Source: Sphingorhabdus contaminans
GTDB taxonomy: Bacteria > Pseudomonadota > Alphaproteobacteria > Sphingomonadales > Sphingomonadaceae
Length of the DNA: 64,000 nucleotides
Reading direction: 5' to 3'
NCBI RefSeq assembly: GCF_007280415.1
Contig: NZ_VKKU01000001.1
Coordinates: forward strand, 1,488,001 to 1,552,000
Shown: piece by piece, positions 26,584 through 35,645 of the stretch
Layout: every line of letters starts with the position of its first letter
Numbering within the stretch: position 1 is the stretch's first letter
Translations under genes and position numbers: made by a program
Notes under the pieces: model-generated
What the model was told of the DNA's origin: nothing
Databases searched by the model: none
What the model saw: the letters and a program-made list of their open reading frames with translations, nothing else

Positions 26584-26723
26584 AGGACCCTCCCGTGTTT
26601 TTATTGACGTTTGTTACAATATCTGATTTGTCACATTGTCTTTTCAGGGACATGGTCTAGTTTCGCAATCAAATAAAGCGTGCAGGCGCAGACCTGCATA
26701 CGAATTTTCTCGGGGGAGAGCCA
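26584..26723. promoter_or_regulatory. Divergent control region with direct repeat TTTGTYACA
   Basis: This AT-richer 140-bp gap separates the divergent alpha-galactosidase and symporter genes. It contains two copies of TTTGTYACA, at 26610-26618 (TTTGTTACA) and 26627-26635 (TTTGTCACA), 17 bp apart. A TTGACG hexamer lies at 26604-26609. The repeats are candidates for a regulator site, but no regulator gene is adjacent. A good ribosome site (GGGGGAGAG) precedes the symporter ATG. Confidence 0.45.
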
Positions 26724-28250
26724 ATGTTTGAAACCACGAACAGTGCCGCGCAAATAGGCATATTTGTAGCTCTCACCGTCTTGATCGCCCTGCTGACCTA
26801 TTGGAAAGTTCACGGCAAAGGCGCCAATCGCACCGAAGAGTCTGGATCGACAAAAGAAGTGTTTCTGGCAGGCGGCGGTCTGACATGGCTGTTCGTAGCA
26901 GGTTCGATCACCCTGACCAATTTATCGACTGAGCAATTGGTCGGGATGAATGGCAATCAGATGCTCCTGCTTGCCTGGTGGGAGATTTGCGGTTTTGTCG
27001 GCTTGTTGATCCTCGCCTTTATATTCGTTCCAATCTACTATCGGAACAATTGTACGACGGTGACCGAGTTGCTGGAACGGCGATATAATGGCGGCAGTAT
27101 TCGAACGGTAATCTCCGCGCTTTTCCTTCTCGGCAACATTTTGATTTATCTGCCCGCTGCGCTTTATTCGGGCAGCCTCTTTCTCAAATCCATGTTTGGC
27201 GTGGATTGGTCGCTGCTGTGGTTTGCTGCACCGATGGCGATTATCGCGGCGATTTACACTATTTCCGGCGGCCTGCGTGCGGTTGCCGTAATGGACACCT
27301 ATTCGGGCATCGGCGTCTTGGCGATCGCCTTTCTGGTAGTTATTCTGGCTCTGGCTGCTGTGGACTTTGACCTGTCTACGGTACCAGCAGAGCGGACATC
27401 AATGATTGGAAGCATTGAATCCCCCATCCCGTTCCACACATTGTTTACCGGGATGATCTTTATCCAAATATTTTACTGGTCGACTAACCAGAACATCACC
27501 CAGAAGGCGATGACGGCACCCACCGTGCGGGAAGCACAAAAAGGTGTTTTGGCTGCTGCAATTGTCCGCATACTCATTATCCCCGCTATCGTCGTCATTC
27601 CGGGTGTTGTGGCGTACAAGTTGTTCGGCAGTTTAGGCGATGCCGCATATGGCAAGCTCGTCGCGCATGTTTTGCCGGGATGGATGTCAGGGGCATTTGC
27701 CGCAATGATGGCGGCGGCGGTTATCGCCCATACCAGCGCCATCTTGAACAGTTCTGTCGCGCTGTATTCGGTCGACTTTCATGACAAATTCATTCGTCCG
27801 GTTGCCAATCACTGGCGGCTTGCGGCGGTTGTTTCGGTCGTCTTGACCATAACGTCGATCCTGCTTGTTCCGGTATTCGAAAACGCGAAAAGCATCATCA
27901 ACCTCCTACAGCAACTGAACGGCCTGTCGTCCATGCCGATATTGTCCGCTTTCATCGCTGGATTACTATTCCGGAACATGGATGCCCGCGCTGCTATCGC
28001 CGGTTTAGTTTGGGGCGTCGCTCTTTATGCGTTCCATAATTTCATTCTTTATGTTCCCGACACGCTTTACCCTGGAGAAACTTTTTACCAACATATCGGC
28101 ATCGGTTGGCTGCATTATATTGATGTTATGGCGATTGTTTTGGTTACATGTGTGCTAGTGGCTCTGGCCGTCAACCGGTTCATTTTCGGGAACAGGGCCG
28201 TTTTTATCTGGAGCAAGGAGGGACGCCGTCTCGCGGCGCTTGAGGCATGA
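26724..28250 (+). CDS. Sodium:solute symporter (SSS/SLC5 family)
   Basis: A 508-residue transporter with about 13 predicted membrane helices. The family is recognised from FLAGGGLTWLFVAGSITLTNLSTEQLVGMNG (helix 1, read here in part), ISGGLRAVAVMDTYSG, and YWSTNQNITQKAM, all conserved in SGLT-like sugar symporters. The ribosome site GGGGGAG precedes the ATG. It overlaps glycerol kinase by 4 bp (ATGA) and is divergent from the GH36 alpha-galactosidase, so the transported solute is most likely a galactoside. Which galactoside cannot be read from the sequence. Confidence 0.9.
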   Translation: MFETTNSAAQIGIFVALTVLIALLTYWKVHGKGANRTEESGSTKEVFLAGGGLTWLFVAGSITLTNLSTEQLVGMNGNQMLLLAWWEICGFVGLLILAFIFVPIYYRNNCTTVTELLERRYNGGSIRTVISALFLLGNILIYLPAALYSGSLFLKSMFGVDWSLLWFAAPMAIIAAIYTISGGLRAVAVMDTYSGIGVLAIAFLVVILALAAVDFDLSTVPAERTSMIGSIESPIPFHTLFTGMIFIQIFYWSTNQNITQKAMTAPTVREAQKGVLAAAIVRILIIPAIVVIPGVVAYKLFGSLGDAAYGKLVAHVLPGWMSGAFAAMMAAAVIAHTSAILNSSVALYSVDFHDKFIRPVANHWRLAAVVSVVLTITSILLVPVFENAKSIINLLQQLNGLSSMPILSAFIAGLLFRNMDARAAIAGLVWGVALYAFHNFILYVPDTLYPGETFYQHIGIGWLHYIDVMAIVLVTCVLVALAVNRFIFGNRAVFIWSKEGRRLAALEA

Positions 28251-29722
28251 GCAAAAAAATATTGGTTATTGATGAAGGTACAACATCGACCCGTGCCGTC
28301 TTGTTCGCGGCAACTGGCGAGGCCTTAGGCAGTTGCCAGCGCCCGCTTACTCAACATTATCCATCTCCGGGTTTGGTCGAGCATGATGCCGAGGAAATCT
28401 GGAACCTCACGCTTGAATGCGCGCGTGAAATGGTTGCTAAGGCCGGTGGCGCAGATCAGATTGCGGGCATTGGAATTACAAATCAGCGTGAGACAATCAT
28501 TTTCTGGGATGCACGAACGGGACATCCCCTTTCCCCGGCAATTGTGTGGCAGGACCGTCGAACGGCTGACCAATGCGTTGCATTAAGGGAGCAAGGCGAG
28601 GAACCAGTTGTTCAGGCGAAAACAGGGTTGCTGTTAGATCCTTATTTCTCCGGGTCCAAAATCGGCTGGGCTTTAAACAATTGGCCACAACTTGCCGAGG
28701 CTGGGGACCATCTTCGCGTGGGTACCGTTGAAAGCTATCTGGTTTTTCGTCTGACCGGCGGGGCGCATATCAGCGACGCCAGCAACGCGTCGCGTACCGC
28801 CTTGATGGCCATTGGCAGCGGAGGCTGGGATGACGGGTTGACTGACCTGTTTGGTGTGCCGCGTGATATCTTGCCCGAAATCACCGATTGTGCTGGCCAG
28901 TTGGGAACCACAAAAGCGGACCTGTTCGGAAGCCTCATTCCCATAACAGGGATGGCTGGAGACCAACAGGCGGCAACCATTGGCCAGGGATGCTTTGCCA
29001 TTGGCCAGACCAAGGCGACTTTTGGAACCGGAGCCTTCGTCTTGACCCAGACCGGAACCACATTGCGCCAGTCAAAGCACCGGCTACTATCAACCGTGCT
29101 CTACCAAATTGGCGGCGAGCGTCATTATGCGCTGGAAGGTTCGGTATTTGTCGCGGGCAGTTTGGTTCAGTGGCTGCGCGATGATCTGGGATTGATCGGC
29201 AGTGCAGCAGAAACCGAACCTCTGGCACGAAGCGTGCCCGACAATGGCGGGGTCTACCTTGTTCCCGCCCTGTCTGGACTGGGCGCCCCGCATTGGCAGC
29301 CTAATGCACGAGGAACGATCGCTGGACTGAGCTTCTCCGCCAAAAAGGCTCATATCGCTCGGGCCGCGTTGGAAGCTATGGCGCATCAGACGCATGACCT
29401 TAAAACCGCGTTTGCCGCCGATGGTGCGGATTGGGCGGAGTTGCGTATCGACGGCGGAATGGTTGCAAACGACTGGATGGCCCAAGATCTCGCGGACATA
29501 TTGGCGATCAATGTAGAGCGGCCAGCTTTCATCGAAACAACCGCGTTGGGCGCGGCAATGCTCGCGGCTGTAGGCGCGGGACTTTATCCCACATTAGAGG
29601 CTGCGACTGTAATGCGCGGAGGTGTCACACGATTCCAACCGGCAATGCCCGATACCGACCGGCAGACGAGACTGAGCGGATGGGGTGATGCGTTATCGCG
29701 CGTTCTGGCGCCGTCGTCGTAA
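28247..29722 (+). CDS. glpK: Glycerol kinase
   Basis: A 491-residue FGGY-family kinase, of normal length for GlpK, which phosphorylates glycerol to glycerol 3-phosphate. Key stretches are the N-terminal phosphate-binding loop DEGTTSTRAVLF, GITNQRET with the substrate-site Arg-Glu, VWQDRRTA, GMAGDQQAA containing the catalytic Asp, TFGTGAFVL, and the ATP-site RIDGGMVAND. Its start overlaps the symporter stop by 4 bp. No glycerol facilitator or glycerol 3-phosphate dehydrogenase is adjacent, so this kinase appears tied to the galactoside genes, not to a glp regulon. Confidence 0.94.
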   Translation: MSKKILVIDEGTTSTRAVLFAATGEALGSCQRPLTQHYPSPGLVEHDAEEIWNLTLECAREMVAKAGGADQIAGIGITNQRETIIFWDARTGHPLSPAIVWQDRRTADQCVALREQGEEPVVQAKTGLLLDPYFSGSKIGWALNNWPQLAEAGDHLRVGTVESYLVFRLTGGAHISDASNASRTALMAIGSGGWDDGLTDLFGVPRDILPEITDCAGQLGTTKADLFGSLIPITGMAGDQQAATIGQGCFAIGQTKATFGTGAFVLTQTGTTLRQSKHRLLSTVLYQIGGERHYALEGSVFVAGSLVQWLRDDLGLIGSAAETEPLARSVPDNGGVYLVPALSGLGAPHWQPNARGTIAGLSFSAKKAHIARAALEAMAHQTHDLKTAFAADGADWAELRIDGGMVANDWMAQDLADILAINVERPAFIETTALGAAMLAAVGAGLYPTLEAATVMRGGVTRFQPAMPDTDRQTRLSGWGDALSRVLAPSS

Positions 29723-29842
29723 CGGCAGATTCGATACAACTGAGGTCACAACTGGCGTTTCTGCAAAAGTTTACGGCATTTTAACCATCATTGGGCATTC
29801 TGTACCCGACTAAAAAGTCGCGACGTACATCGACAGGACCCA

Positions 29843-31186
29843 ATGATGGATAATTTGCGCGGATTTGAGCCATATGGATCGGACTATCAGGCCGATGTCC
29901 CCGGTTATGCCGTATTCGACGATGAAGACGCCGCGATTGAGGCACCTCCCGTCGTTTCGACCGATGAACGGCGTATGCAGGTGCGCGCGTACAACTTTTG
30001 GACCGCGCAACTGAATGACAAAAATTATCCTTCAATTGAAGAACTTGACCCGGCGGCTGTCGAAGATTTCCGCGATTACAGCGTCCTTCTGGACTTTACG
30101 TCGGGAATTGAAAATCCCTCCATCGAATATCTGGGTGAAAAATTACGTTCGGAATGCGGACTGAGCGATGATGTAACTTATCTGGATCAAGTCCCCAGCA
30201 GATCCCTGCTATCGCGCATAACCGATCATTATCTTCAGATTATCGCCAACCGCGCACCGATCGGGTTCGAGGCAGAATTCATCAACGACCGCGGCGTTAA
30301 CATCATGTATCGCGGTATCCTGCTTCCCTATTCTTCGGACGACGACACGATCGATTTCATTTACGGAGTCATCAACTGGAAAGAAGCGGTGGCTATTGAG
30401 ATCGCTGCGCCGTTGCAGTTGGAGGTCGAACAAGCCCTGGCCGCCGCACCGCCACGGCAGGAACATGTTCCGGTATGGGCCGATGGCCCCACCGCCGGGC
30501 ATCTTGACGATGTACCGGAAGATGAGCAGTTCGCGGACGAACTTGAACTGGACGAAGCTTATGCCCTTGCAGAGCCGCAACCCGACGAAAACTCATCGCT
30601 TGCCGACTGGCTGGACGCCGCGCGCCAGAGCGCAGACAGCGCCCGCGATGCCGATATGCGGACCCGGGAAGCACTTTACCAAGCTATTGGCCGCGCACAC
30701 GACTTTGCACTGGTAGCCGCGAAATATCCTGCCGATTATGCCGAGTTACTGAGCGATGCTGGATTGGTTGCGCAAGAGCGCGCAAAGTTCACACCGATTG
30801 TAAAGCTGGTCTTTGGTGTCGGTTACGACAAAACCCGCCTCACCGAATTTGCCACCGCGCTGCAGTTCGCGGACCGAAATGCGGTGCCGATGGGCGGTCT
30901 TGCAGAGATATTGTCCAAGCATGAGGGTGGCCTCAAAGGCGTCATTGCTGCCGAGCGCCGCGCCAAGAAAGTAGCGGCTGGACAGCATGTTGCACAAGCG
31001 GCTGTGGATCCCCGATCGCGTCTGCGTACCGCACGTGCACGAGACCTGAGCGAATTCGCCGGATCGGGCGAGGAATTTGTCCTGCTCGTCGCCCGCCGCG
31101 ATGCGGATGGCAATGTCGCAATTGTGGGTGCGGTTGATGCCGATGCCGCATTGACCGAAAAGGCGCTACGCAAAACTGCCGTCTGA
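29843..31186 (+). CDS. PAS_5-domain protein, unknown function
   Basis: A 447-residue soluble protein. Residues about 45-185 resemble the PAS_5 family common in alphaproteobacteria (VRAYNFWTAQ, then an E-ELDPAAVEDF stretch and GFEAEFINDRGVNIMYRGILLP). An acidic, low-complexity linker follows (about 190-255). An alpha-helical C-terminal region of about 190 residues has no family I can name. No histidine kinase, GGDEF or HTH domain is visible. The gene stands alone after glycerol kinase with a 120-bp leader and precedes dapE by 39 bp. PAS-domain assignment is moderate; function is not known. Confidence 0.65.
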   Translation: MMDNLRGFEPYGSDYQADVPGYAVFDDEDAAIEAPPVVSTDERRMQVRAYNFWTAQLNDKNYPSIEELDPAAVEDFRDYSVLLDFTSGIENPSIEYLGEKLRSECGLSDDVTYLDQVPSRSLLSRITDHYLQIIANRAPIGFEAEFINDRGVNIMYRGILLPYSSDDDTIDFIYGVINWKEAVAIEIAAPLQLEVEQALAAAPPRQEHVPVWADGPTAGHLDDVPEDEQFADELELDEAYALAEPQPDENSSLADWLDAARQSADSARDADMRTREALYQAIGRAHDFALVAAKYPADYAELLSDAGLVAQERAKFTPIVKLVFGVGYDKTRLTEFATALQFADRNAVPMGGLAEILSKHEGGLKGVIAAERRAKKVAAGQHVAQAAVDPRSRLRTARARDLSEFAGSGEEFVLLVARRDADGNVAIVGAVDADAALTEKALRKTAV

Positions 31187-31225
31187 CTTGTTTCACATCG
31201 CATAAGCACGTAACGCTGTGGTCCG

Positions 31226-32368
31226 ATGACTGACAGCCTTGCACTTGCGTACGCCCAAAAACTGATCGCCTGCGAAAGCATTACACCCGCCACCGGATCG
31301 GTGTTTGATGTGTTGGAGGAATTGCTGATTCCGTTAGGCTTTGCCGTAGATCGGTTCCTGTCGGGAACAGGGGATCAAAATCCGGCACATGGTGCGCCTG
31401 TTGAAAATCTGTTCGCTATACGAAAGGCACCCGGACGCCATTTTGCATTTGCAGGGCATCTGGACGTCGTTCCACCCGGCGATGGCTGGGGCAGTGACCC
31501 TTTCATTCCGGAGATCCGGGGTGACCTACTTCACGGACGTGGCGCAGTAGACATGAAAGGCAGCATTGCGGCCTTTGTGGCTGCCTTGCGTGATATCTCG
31601 CCGGATGCAGGCACGATCAGCCTCATCATTACAGGCGATGAAGAAGGGCCTGCAATTTATGGCACACGTGCGCTGATTGAACATATGCGTGCAAACCAGT
31701 CTATTCCCGATTTTTGCCTCGTCGGCGAACCCACTAGCGTCCATCGCTTGGGCGACATGATGAAAGTGGGACGACGCGGGTCGGTAAATATGTGGATATC
31801 CGTGGCCGGAACGCAGGGGCATGTTGCCTATCCGCACCTCGCCGATAATCCGATCCCACGACTGGTTAAAATTCTGACTGAGATAGAGGCGATCCATCTT
31901 GATGATGGCACAGAGTGGTTTCAGCCGAGCAATATCGAAATCACCGACATTCAGGTCGGCAACAAGGCGACGAATGTCATCCCGGCTAAAGCAGATGCAC
32001 GCCTGTCGATCCGCTTCAATGACCTGCAACGGGGCGAAGATCTGGTGGAACGCCTTCGCACTCTCGTCGAGGCTGGTGGAGGTACATTGACTGCAATGAT
32101 TTCCGGTGAGGCTTTTCTGACACCGCCTGGCGAATTGTCCGCTGCCATTTCTGAAGCAGTCGAGGCGATCACGGGTGTTCGGCCAGAAGCTTCAACTACA
32201 GGTGGCACATCAGATGCGCGTTTTCTGACACATATTTGTCCGGTCGTTGAATTCGGACTGTGTAACGCAACGATGCATAAATTGGACGAAGCTGTTGCAA
32301 TCCCCGATCTAGAAGCTTTGACCGAAATCTATCGGCGGGTTGCGCTCAAAATCCTGGGCAAAGCTTAG
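31226..32368 (+). CDS. dapE: Succinyl-diaminopimelate desuccinylase
   Basis: DapE hydrolyses N-succinyl-LL-diaminopimelate in lysine and peptidoglycan precursor synthesis. The 380-residue protein is an M20-family di-zinc enzyme. It shows AGHLDVVPPGD (first zinc histidine and Asp), GRGAVDMKGSIAA (bridging Asp), TGDEEGPA (catalytic Glu pair) and a C-terminal CNATMHKLDE with the last zinc histidine. The lid/dimerisation domain sits around residues 180-295. Together with dapB at 49 kb it shows the succinylase lysine route. It converges on the Smr gene with a 14-bp gap, across which GAAGGG/CCCTTC could form a weak shared hairpin. Confidence 0.95.
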   Translation: MTDSLALAYAQKLIACESITPATGSVFDVLEELLIPLGFAVDRFLSGTGDQNPAHGAPVENLFAIRKAPGRHFAFAGHLDVVPPGDGWGSDPFIPEIRGDLLHGRGAVDMKGSIAAFVAALRDISPDAGTISLIITGDEEGPAIYGTRALIEHMRANQSIPDFCLVGEPTSVHRLGDMMKVGRRGSVNMWISVAGTQGHVAYPHLADNPIPRLVKILTEIEAIHLDDGTEWFQPSNIEITDIQVGNKATNVIPAKADARLSIRFNDLQRGEDLVERLRTLVEAGGGTLTAMISGEAFLTPPGELSAAISEAVEAITGVRPEASTTGGTSDARFLTHICPVVEFGLCNATMHKLDEAVAIPDLEALTEIYRRVALKILGKA

Positions 32369-32382
32369 AAGGGATCAATTCG

Positions 32383-32937
32383 TCAGCCCTTCAGGATGAT
32401 GTACAATGCACCGGTGCCTCCATGACGCGGATGCGCATTACGGACCGCCGAAATATGACGGGCATGCCGCGAAGCACCAAGCCAGTCTCGAACAACCGCA
32501 GCAATTGCTCCCCTACCCTCCCCACTAGCCCTGTCATGGCTGCGTGGTTTCCCCGTGACGAGTAGTATAACTTTCAAATTTTGCGCGATGGCTTGTTCCA
32601 GGGCACCATCCAGGCGGGAGTAAGCACGCGTCAAATTTGCGTCATGCAAATCGATACTGATGTCGGGAACGATCGCTCCACGATGAATACGCCAATCCCA
32701 ATGGCCATCCAGATTATGATGTCGCGGCGGTGCTGTGTGTTCGCTTCGCTTTGCCGGCGTCACCACTGTTGCTTTACTTGCGACGGGAGCTGTGACCTTC
32801 TGCAACTTACCCGATGACTTTGCCGCAGGCTTGGAAGGCTTAGCTTCCACATTTGGTCGCGCAACATGCAACGGTTTTACCGTTTCTATCACCCGACCCC
32901 ATAACGCCTTTTCCACATTGTCCAGCCGCCGGACCAT
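32383..32937 (-). CDS. Smr (MutS2-like C-terminal) domain protein
   Basis: A 184-residue protein with a basic, low-complexity N-terminal half and a C-terminal Smr domain (about residues 93-184). The domain is marked by ISIDLHDANLTRAYSRL, LLVTGKPR and HGGTGALYIILKG, which contain the LDxH-like and HGxG-like motifs. Stand-alone Smr proteins are DNA or RNA nickases or nuclease-like factors; activity here is inferred only from family. It begins 8 bp after the end of mltA and probably shares its transcript with mltA and the Tim44-like gene. Confidence 0.85.
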   Translation of the reverse strand: MVRRLDNVEKALWGRVIETVKPLHVARPNVEAKPSKPAAKSSGKLQKVTAPVASKATVVTPAKRSEHTAPPRHHNLDGHWDWRIHRGAIVPDISIDLHDANLTRAYSRLDGALEQAIAQNLKVILLVTGKPRSHDRASGEGRGAIAAVVRDWLGASRHARHISAVRNAHPRHGGTGALYIILKG

Positions 32938-32945
32938 AGCACGGT

Positions 32946-34181
32946 CTACAAGCCAAGCCGGGCGACCGCCGCCTTGGGCAAGAATATCAACGCAGATCCA
33001 CGCGCGGCCATTCCCCCCGCAATAGCGCGGGCTCGGTCGCCGGCACCCCAGAAAGTATCAACGCGATTTGCGCCCTTGATCGCTCCGCCAGTATCTTGAG
33101 CAATCCAAATCCCATTTGGTTCTGCACGGTCCATGGAAAGCCATAATGGCGCACCCAAGGGAATGAACTTCACATCGACGGCCGCGCTTGCCTCACCAAC
33201 CACGGGATAGCCCATTGCGCCCAAAGGTCCTGCGCCAGTCAATTCCCGGAAAAAGACGAAGCTTTTGTTTTCCTGCATGATCTTGCGTCCTTCATCGGGG
33301 TTGGCACGCAGATAAGTGACGATCCCTTGCATCGAACCGTCGGTGATCAGCCCGCGATCCTTCATCAAACGGCCAATTCCGGTATAGCCTCGGCCATTTT
33401 GCGATTCATAACCGATCCGCATCACGCCGCCATCCGGCAGCTTCAGTCTTCCAGACCCCTGAATTTGCAAAAAGAAAAAATCAACCACATCATTCGCATA
33501 GGCAATTTCCAGACCACGACCGGCAAGCGAACCATTTTCGATAGCCGCGCGGTCATCATATTGCACAAGCTTGGATCCGGTAACCTTGCCGCGAATACTC
33601 TTGCCCTTCAAATCGTCGCTAAACAGCCCGAGATCGACATCAATCAAGTCTGCAGGCCGCTTGTAAATTGGCACTTCGCAACCCGGTTGGCGGGTTCGGC
33701 ATCCCAGAATTTCGGGCTCATAATAACCCGTTGCGAACGCCTTGCCGTCTCCGACTTGCACCGCGTCCATATAGGCCGCGAAGAAGGAAATGGCATCACC
33801 TGTCCAAGTTTTTACTGCGTCACAGGCGTCTACCCAATCCGCACCTTGCGTAAGGCCACTATTGTCGGTGCGCCGGACGAGCCCCGGGCAACTGGTCCGA
33901 AAACTGTCCATCGCCAGCTTTGATTTACGGGCATCTACTTTGAGCGATCCGATTTCAGGTCCCCGAACGACACCCAATGTTGCTGCGGTGGTCCCATCCC
34001 CCGGTTGAGCCGCCGCGGGTAACGTAGGTTCAGCAGTCGAAGGAATCGGCTTTGCCGGTCGGTCGACGGTCGCCGGTTGGGATGTTGACGGCGATGCGAC
34101 ACCGCCATTGGGAATGATGCCACCGGAGCAAGCCGACAGCATCAATGCCGAGATCGAGAGAATTATCAGCGCGCGTTTCAT
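32946..34181 (-). CDS. mltA: Membrane-bound lytic murein transglycosylase A
   Basis: A 411-residue MltA-type lytic transglycosylase that cleaves peptidoglycan glycan strands to form anhydromuramyl ends. It has a lipoprotein signal with lipobox LSAC (near residue 18) and a proline/serine-rich linker. The MltA double-psi barrel includes TGYYEPE and NGRGYTGIGR. The 3D domain near the C-terminus carries the catalytic aspartate in GIWIAQDTGGAIKG and the following NRVDTFWG. It lies between the Tim44-like and Smr genes, all leftward with gaps of 8-12 bp, so an operon is likely. Confidence 0.94.
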   Translation of the reverse strand: MKRALIILSISALMLSACSGGIIPNGGVASPSTSQPATVDRPAKPIPSTAEPTLPAAAQPGDGTTAATLGVVRGPEIGSLKVDARKSKLAMDSFRTSCPGLVRRTDNSGLTQGADWVDACDAVKTWTGDAISFFAAYMDAVQVGDGKAFATGYYEPEILGCRTRQPGCEVPIYKRPADLIDVDLGLFSDDLKGKSIRGKVTGSKLVQYDDRAAIENGSLAGRGLEIAYANDVVDFFFLQIQGSGRLKLPDGGVMRIGYESQNGRGYTGIGRLMKDRGLITDGSMQGIVTYLRANPDEGRKIMQENKSFVFFRELTGAGPLGAMGYPVVGEASAAVDVKFIPLGAPLWLSMDRAEPNGIWIAQDTGGAIKGANRVDTFWGAGDRARAIAGGMAARGSALIFLPKAAVARLGL

Positions 34182-34193
34182 CGCGCCGGTGAA

Positions 34194-34874
34194 TCAGACC
34201 GAGTCGGTTTCGTCAAGCTTCCAGTTACGGTCGCCGGATTTAACGTCCCGCATAAACGTCCAGATGTCATGCGTTTCCACTGCATCGGTCATCGAACCGC
34301 CGATGATGTTTCCATCGGCGTCCTTTACCAGTGCCGCGATATCGGCATCAAACCGAACCGTCACGCGCGCCATGGGATGATCGAAGGTAGCGTCCAAAAT
34401 GCGCGCCTCGTCAATGCGGACCAAACGGTTTTCGAGAGTTTCACCGCGTTCCGAACGACCGTCGATCGCCTCGGAAAAGCTTTGGTACACGTCATCATCA
34501 CAAAGGAAACGAAGGGCTTCCTTGTCGCCTTTCCAATAGGCTTCCAACACCATTTTATAGGCAGATTTCGAGCCTTCCAGGAAAAATCCGGCATCAAAGG
34601 TGCGATCGGCATTTGCAATGGCCCGTAGTCCGCTCTGCGCGGCAAGATCGGCCACGCTGACATCTGTTTTCGGCAGGGCCATACCCGAATCACCCGACGG
34701 CAGCGGCTGGCGCACCATTGTCGGTGTGCTCTCGATCGGTTGACGTGCAACAGGCTCTTGCTCATGTCCGGTGCGTTTACCAAGCACCGAATAGAGACGA
34801 AGTCCCAAGAAAGCTGCAACAAGAGCAAGCAATACGATAGTGAAAGTCACAACGCCTCCATGCGCGAAAAACAT
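34194..34874 (-). CDS. Tim44/TimA-like membrane protein
   Basis: A 226-residue protein with an N-terminal transmembrane segment (VVTFTIVLLALVAAFLGLRL), a polar linker, and a C-terminal Tim44-like domain (about residues 95-226). The domain is marked by SAYKMVLEAYWKGDKEALRFL and a beta-rich half ending in HDIWTFMRDVKSGDRNWKLDET. Alphaproteobacterial relatives (TimA) are related to mitochondrial Tim44 but have no proven role in import. It heads the Tim44-mltA-Smr operon and diverges from secB, another protein-targeting gene. Confidence 0.85.
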   Translation of the reverse strand: MFFAHGGVVTFTIVLLALVAAFLGLRLYSVLGKRTGHEQEPVARQPIESTPTMVRQPLPSGDSGMALPKTDVSVADLAAQSGLRAIANADRTFDAGFFLEGSKSAYKMVLEAYWKGDKEALRFLCDDDVYQSFSEAIDGRSERGETLENRLVRIDEARILDATFDHPMARVTVRFDADIAALVKDADGNIIGGSMTDAVETHDIWTFMRDVKSGDRNWKLDETDSV

Positions 34875-35111
34875 GGACGAATGATTAGCGCTGAATCCAT
34901 AAAATCCGGTTTCAGCTCCGCCCTAGCACGCATATAAGCACTATACGGGATAGTTTCAAAGGGCTTTACCCAAAGAAACTTCCGTTCTGCCGCAACAAAA
35001 CACAGCGATTGCCCTTTTTTCGTGCCCCTGCTAGGCGCTGCACCCAATCGCGGATGCGGCAGCGCATCCCGTTATCAGGCTCAGGCCCCAAACAGGAAAG
35101 CACTACAGAAC

Positions 35112-35621
35112 ATGGCCGAAGAAGAAGGCACAATCGTTTCAGAGAATATCAAAGCCAATGGCGAAGATACCGCACCCGCCGTCGGTATGCTCAATCAATA
35201 TATCAAGGATTTGTCGGTCGAAAATCCACAGGCACCACATAGCTTCCAATGGGATGTCCAGCCGCAGATTGATGTTCAGGTCAACATCAAGGTCAATGCG
35301 ATCAATGAAGAAATTCACGAAGTCGCGCTGACGCTTGTCGTCAAAGCGGAGAGCGAGCAAGGCGTCCATTTCTCGGTCGAACTTGAATATGGCACGCTGT
35401 TCGGTCTTCGGAATGTAACCGATGAGCAAGCTCATCCTTTCCTTTTCGGCGAGGCACCGCGCTTGATGTTTCCGTTCGCCCGCCGCGTTGTTGCGGATGC
35501 CGTTCGCGACGCCGGCTATCCGCCGCTTGTTCTTGAACCGATCGATTTCAATGCCCTTTATGTCCAGCAGATTGCGCAAGCCGCACAAATGGCAGAGACC
35601 CAGCCTGCTGGTGAAGCCTGA
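35112..35621 (+). CDS. secB: Protein-export chaperone SecB
   Basis: SecB keeps preproteins unfolded and hands them to SecA. The 169-residue reading from ATG 35112 has the usual size and acidic N-terminus. Visible motifs are YIKDLSVENPQAP, VQVNIKVNA, HEVALTLVVKAE and the highly conserved LFPFARR-like APRLMFPFARRVVADA. A longer frame from 35022 exists but its first 30 residues look non-coding. The leader holds a 7-bp hairpin (GGATGCG/CGCATCC, 35052-35069). It is divergent from the Tim44-like gene (237-bp gap) and 24 bp upstream of murJ. Confidence 0.96.
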   Translation: MAEEEGTIVSENIKANGEDTAPAVGMLNQYIKDLSVENPQAPHSFQWDVQPQIDVQVNIKVNAINEEIHEVALTLVVKAESEQGVHFSVELEYGTLFGLRNVTDEQAHPFLFGEAPRLMFPFARRVVADAVRDAGYPPLVLEPIDFNALYVQQIAQAAQMAETQPAGEA

Positions 35622-35645
35622 AACCGGGCTTAGGGGAACTGTGAT

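Noticed and set aside
32368-32392. GAAGGG/CCCTTC stem between dapE and the Smr gene as a terminator
   Set aside because: Only six base pairs with a 13-nt loop and no T-run; too weak to list as a feature.
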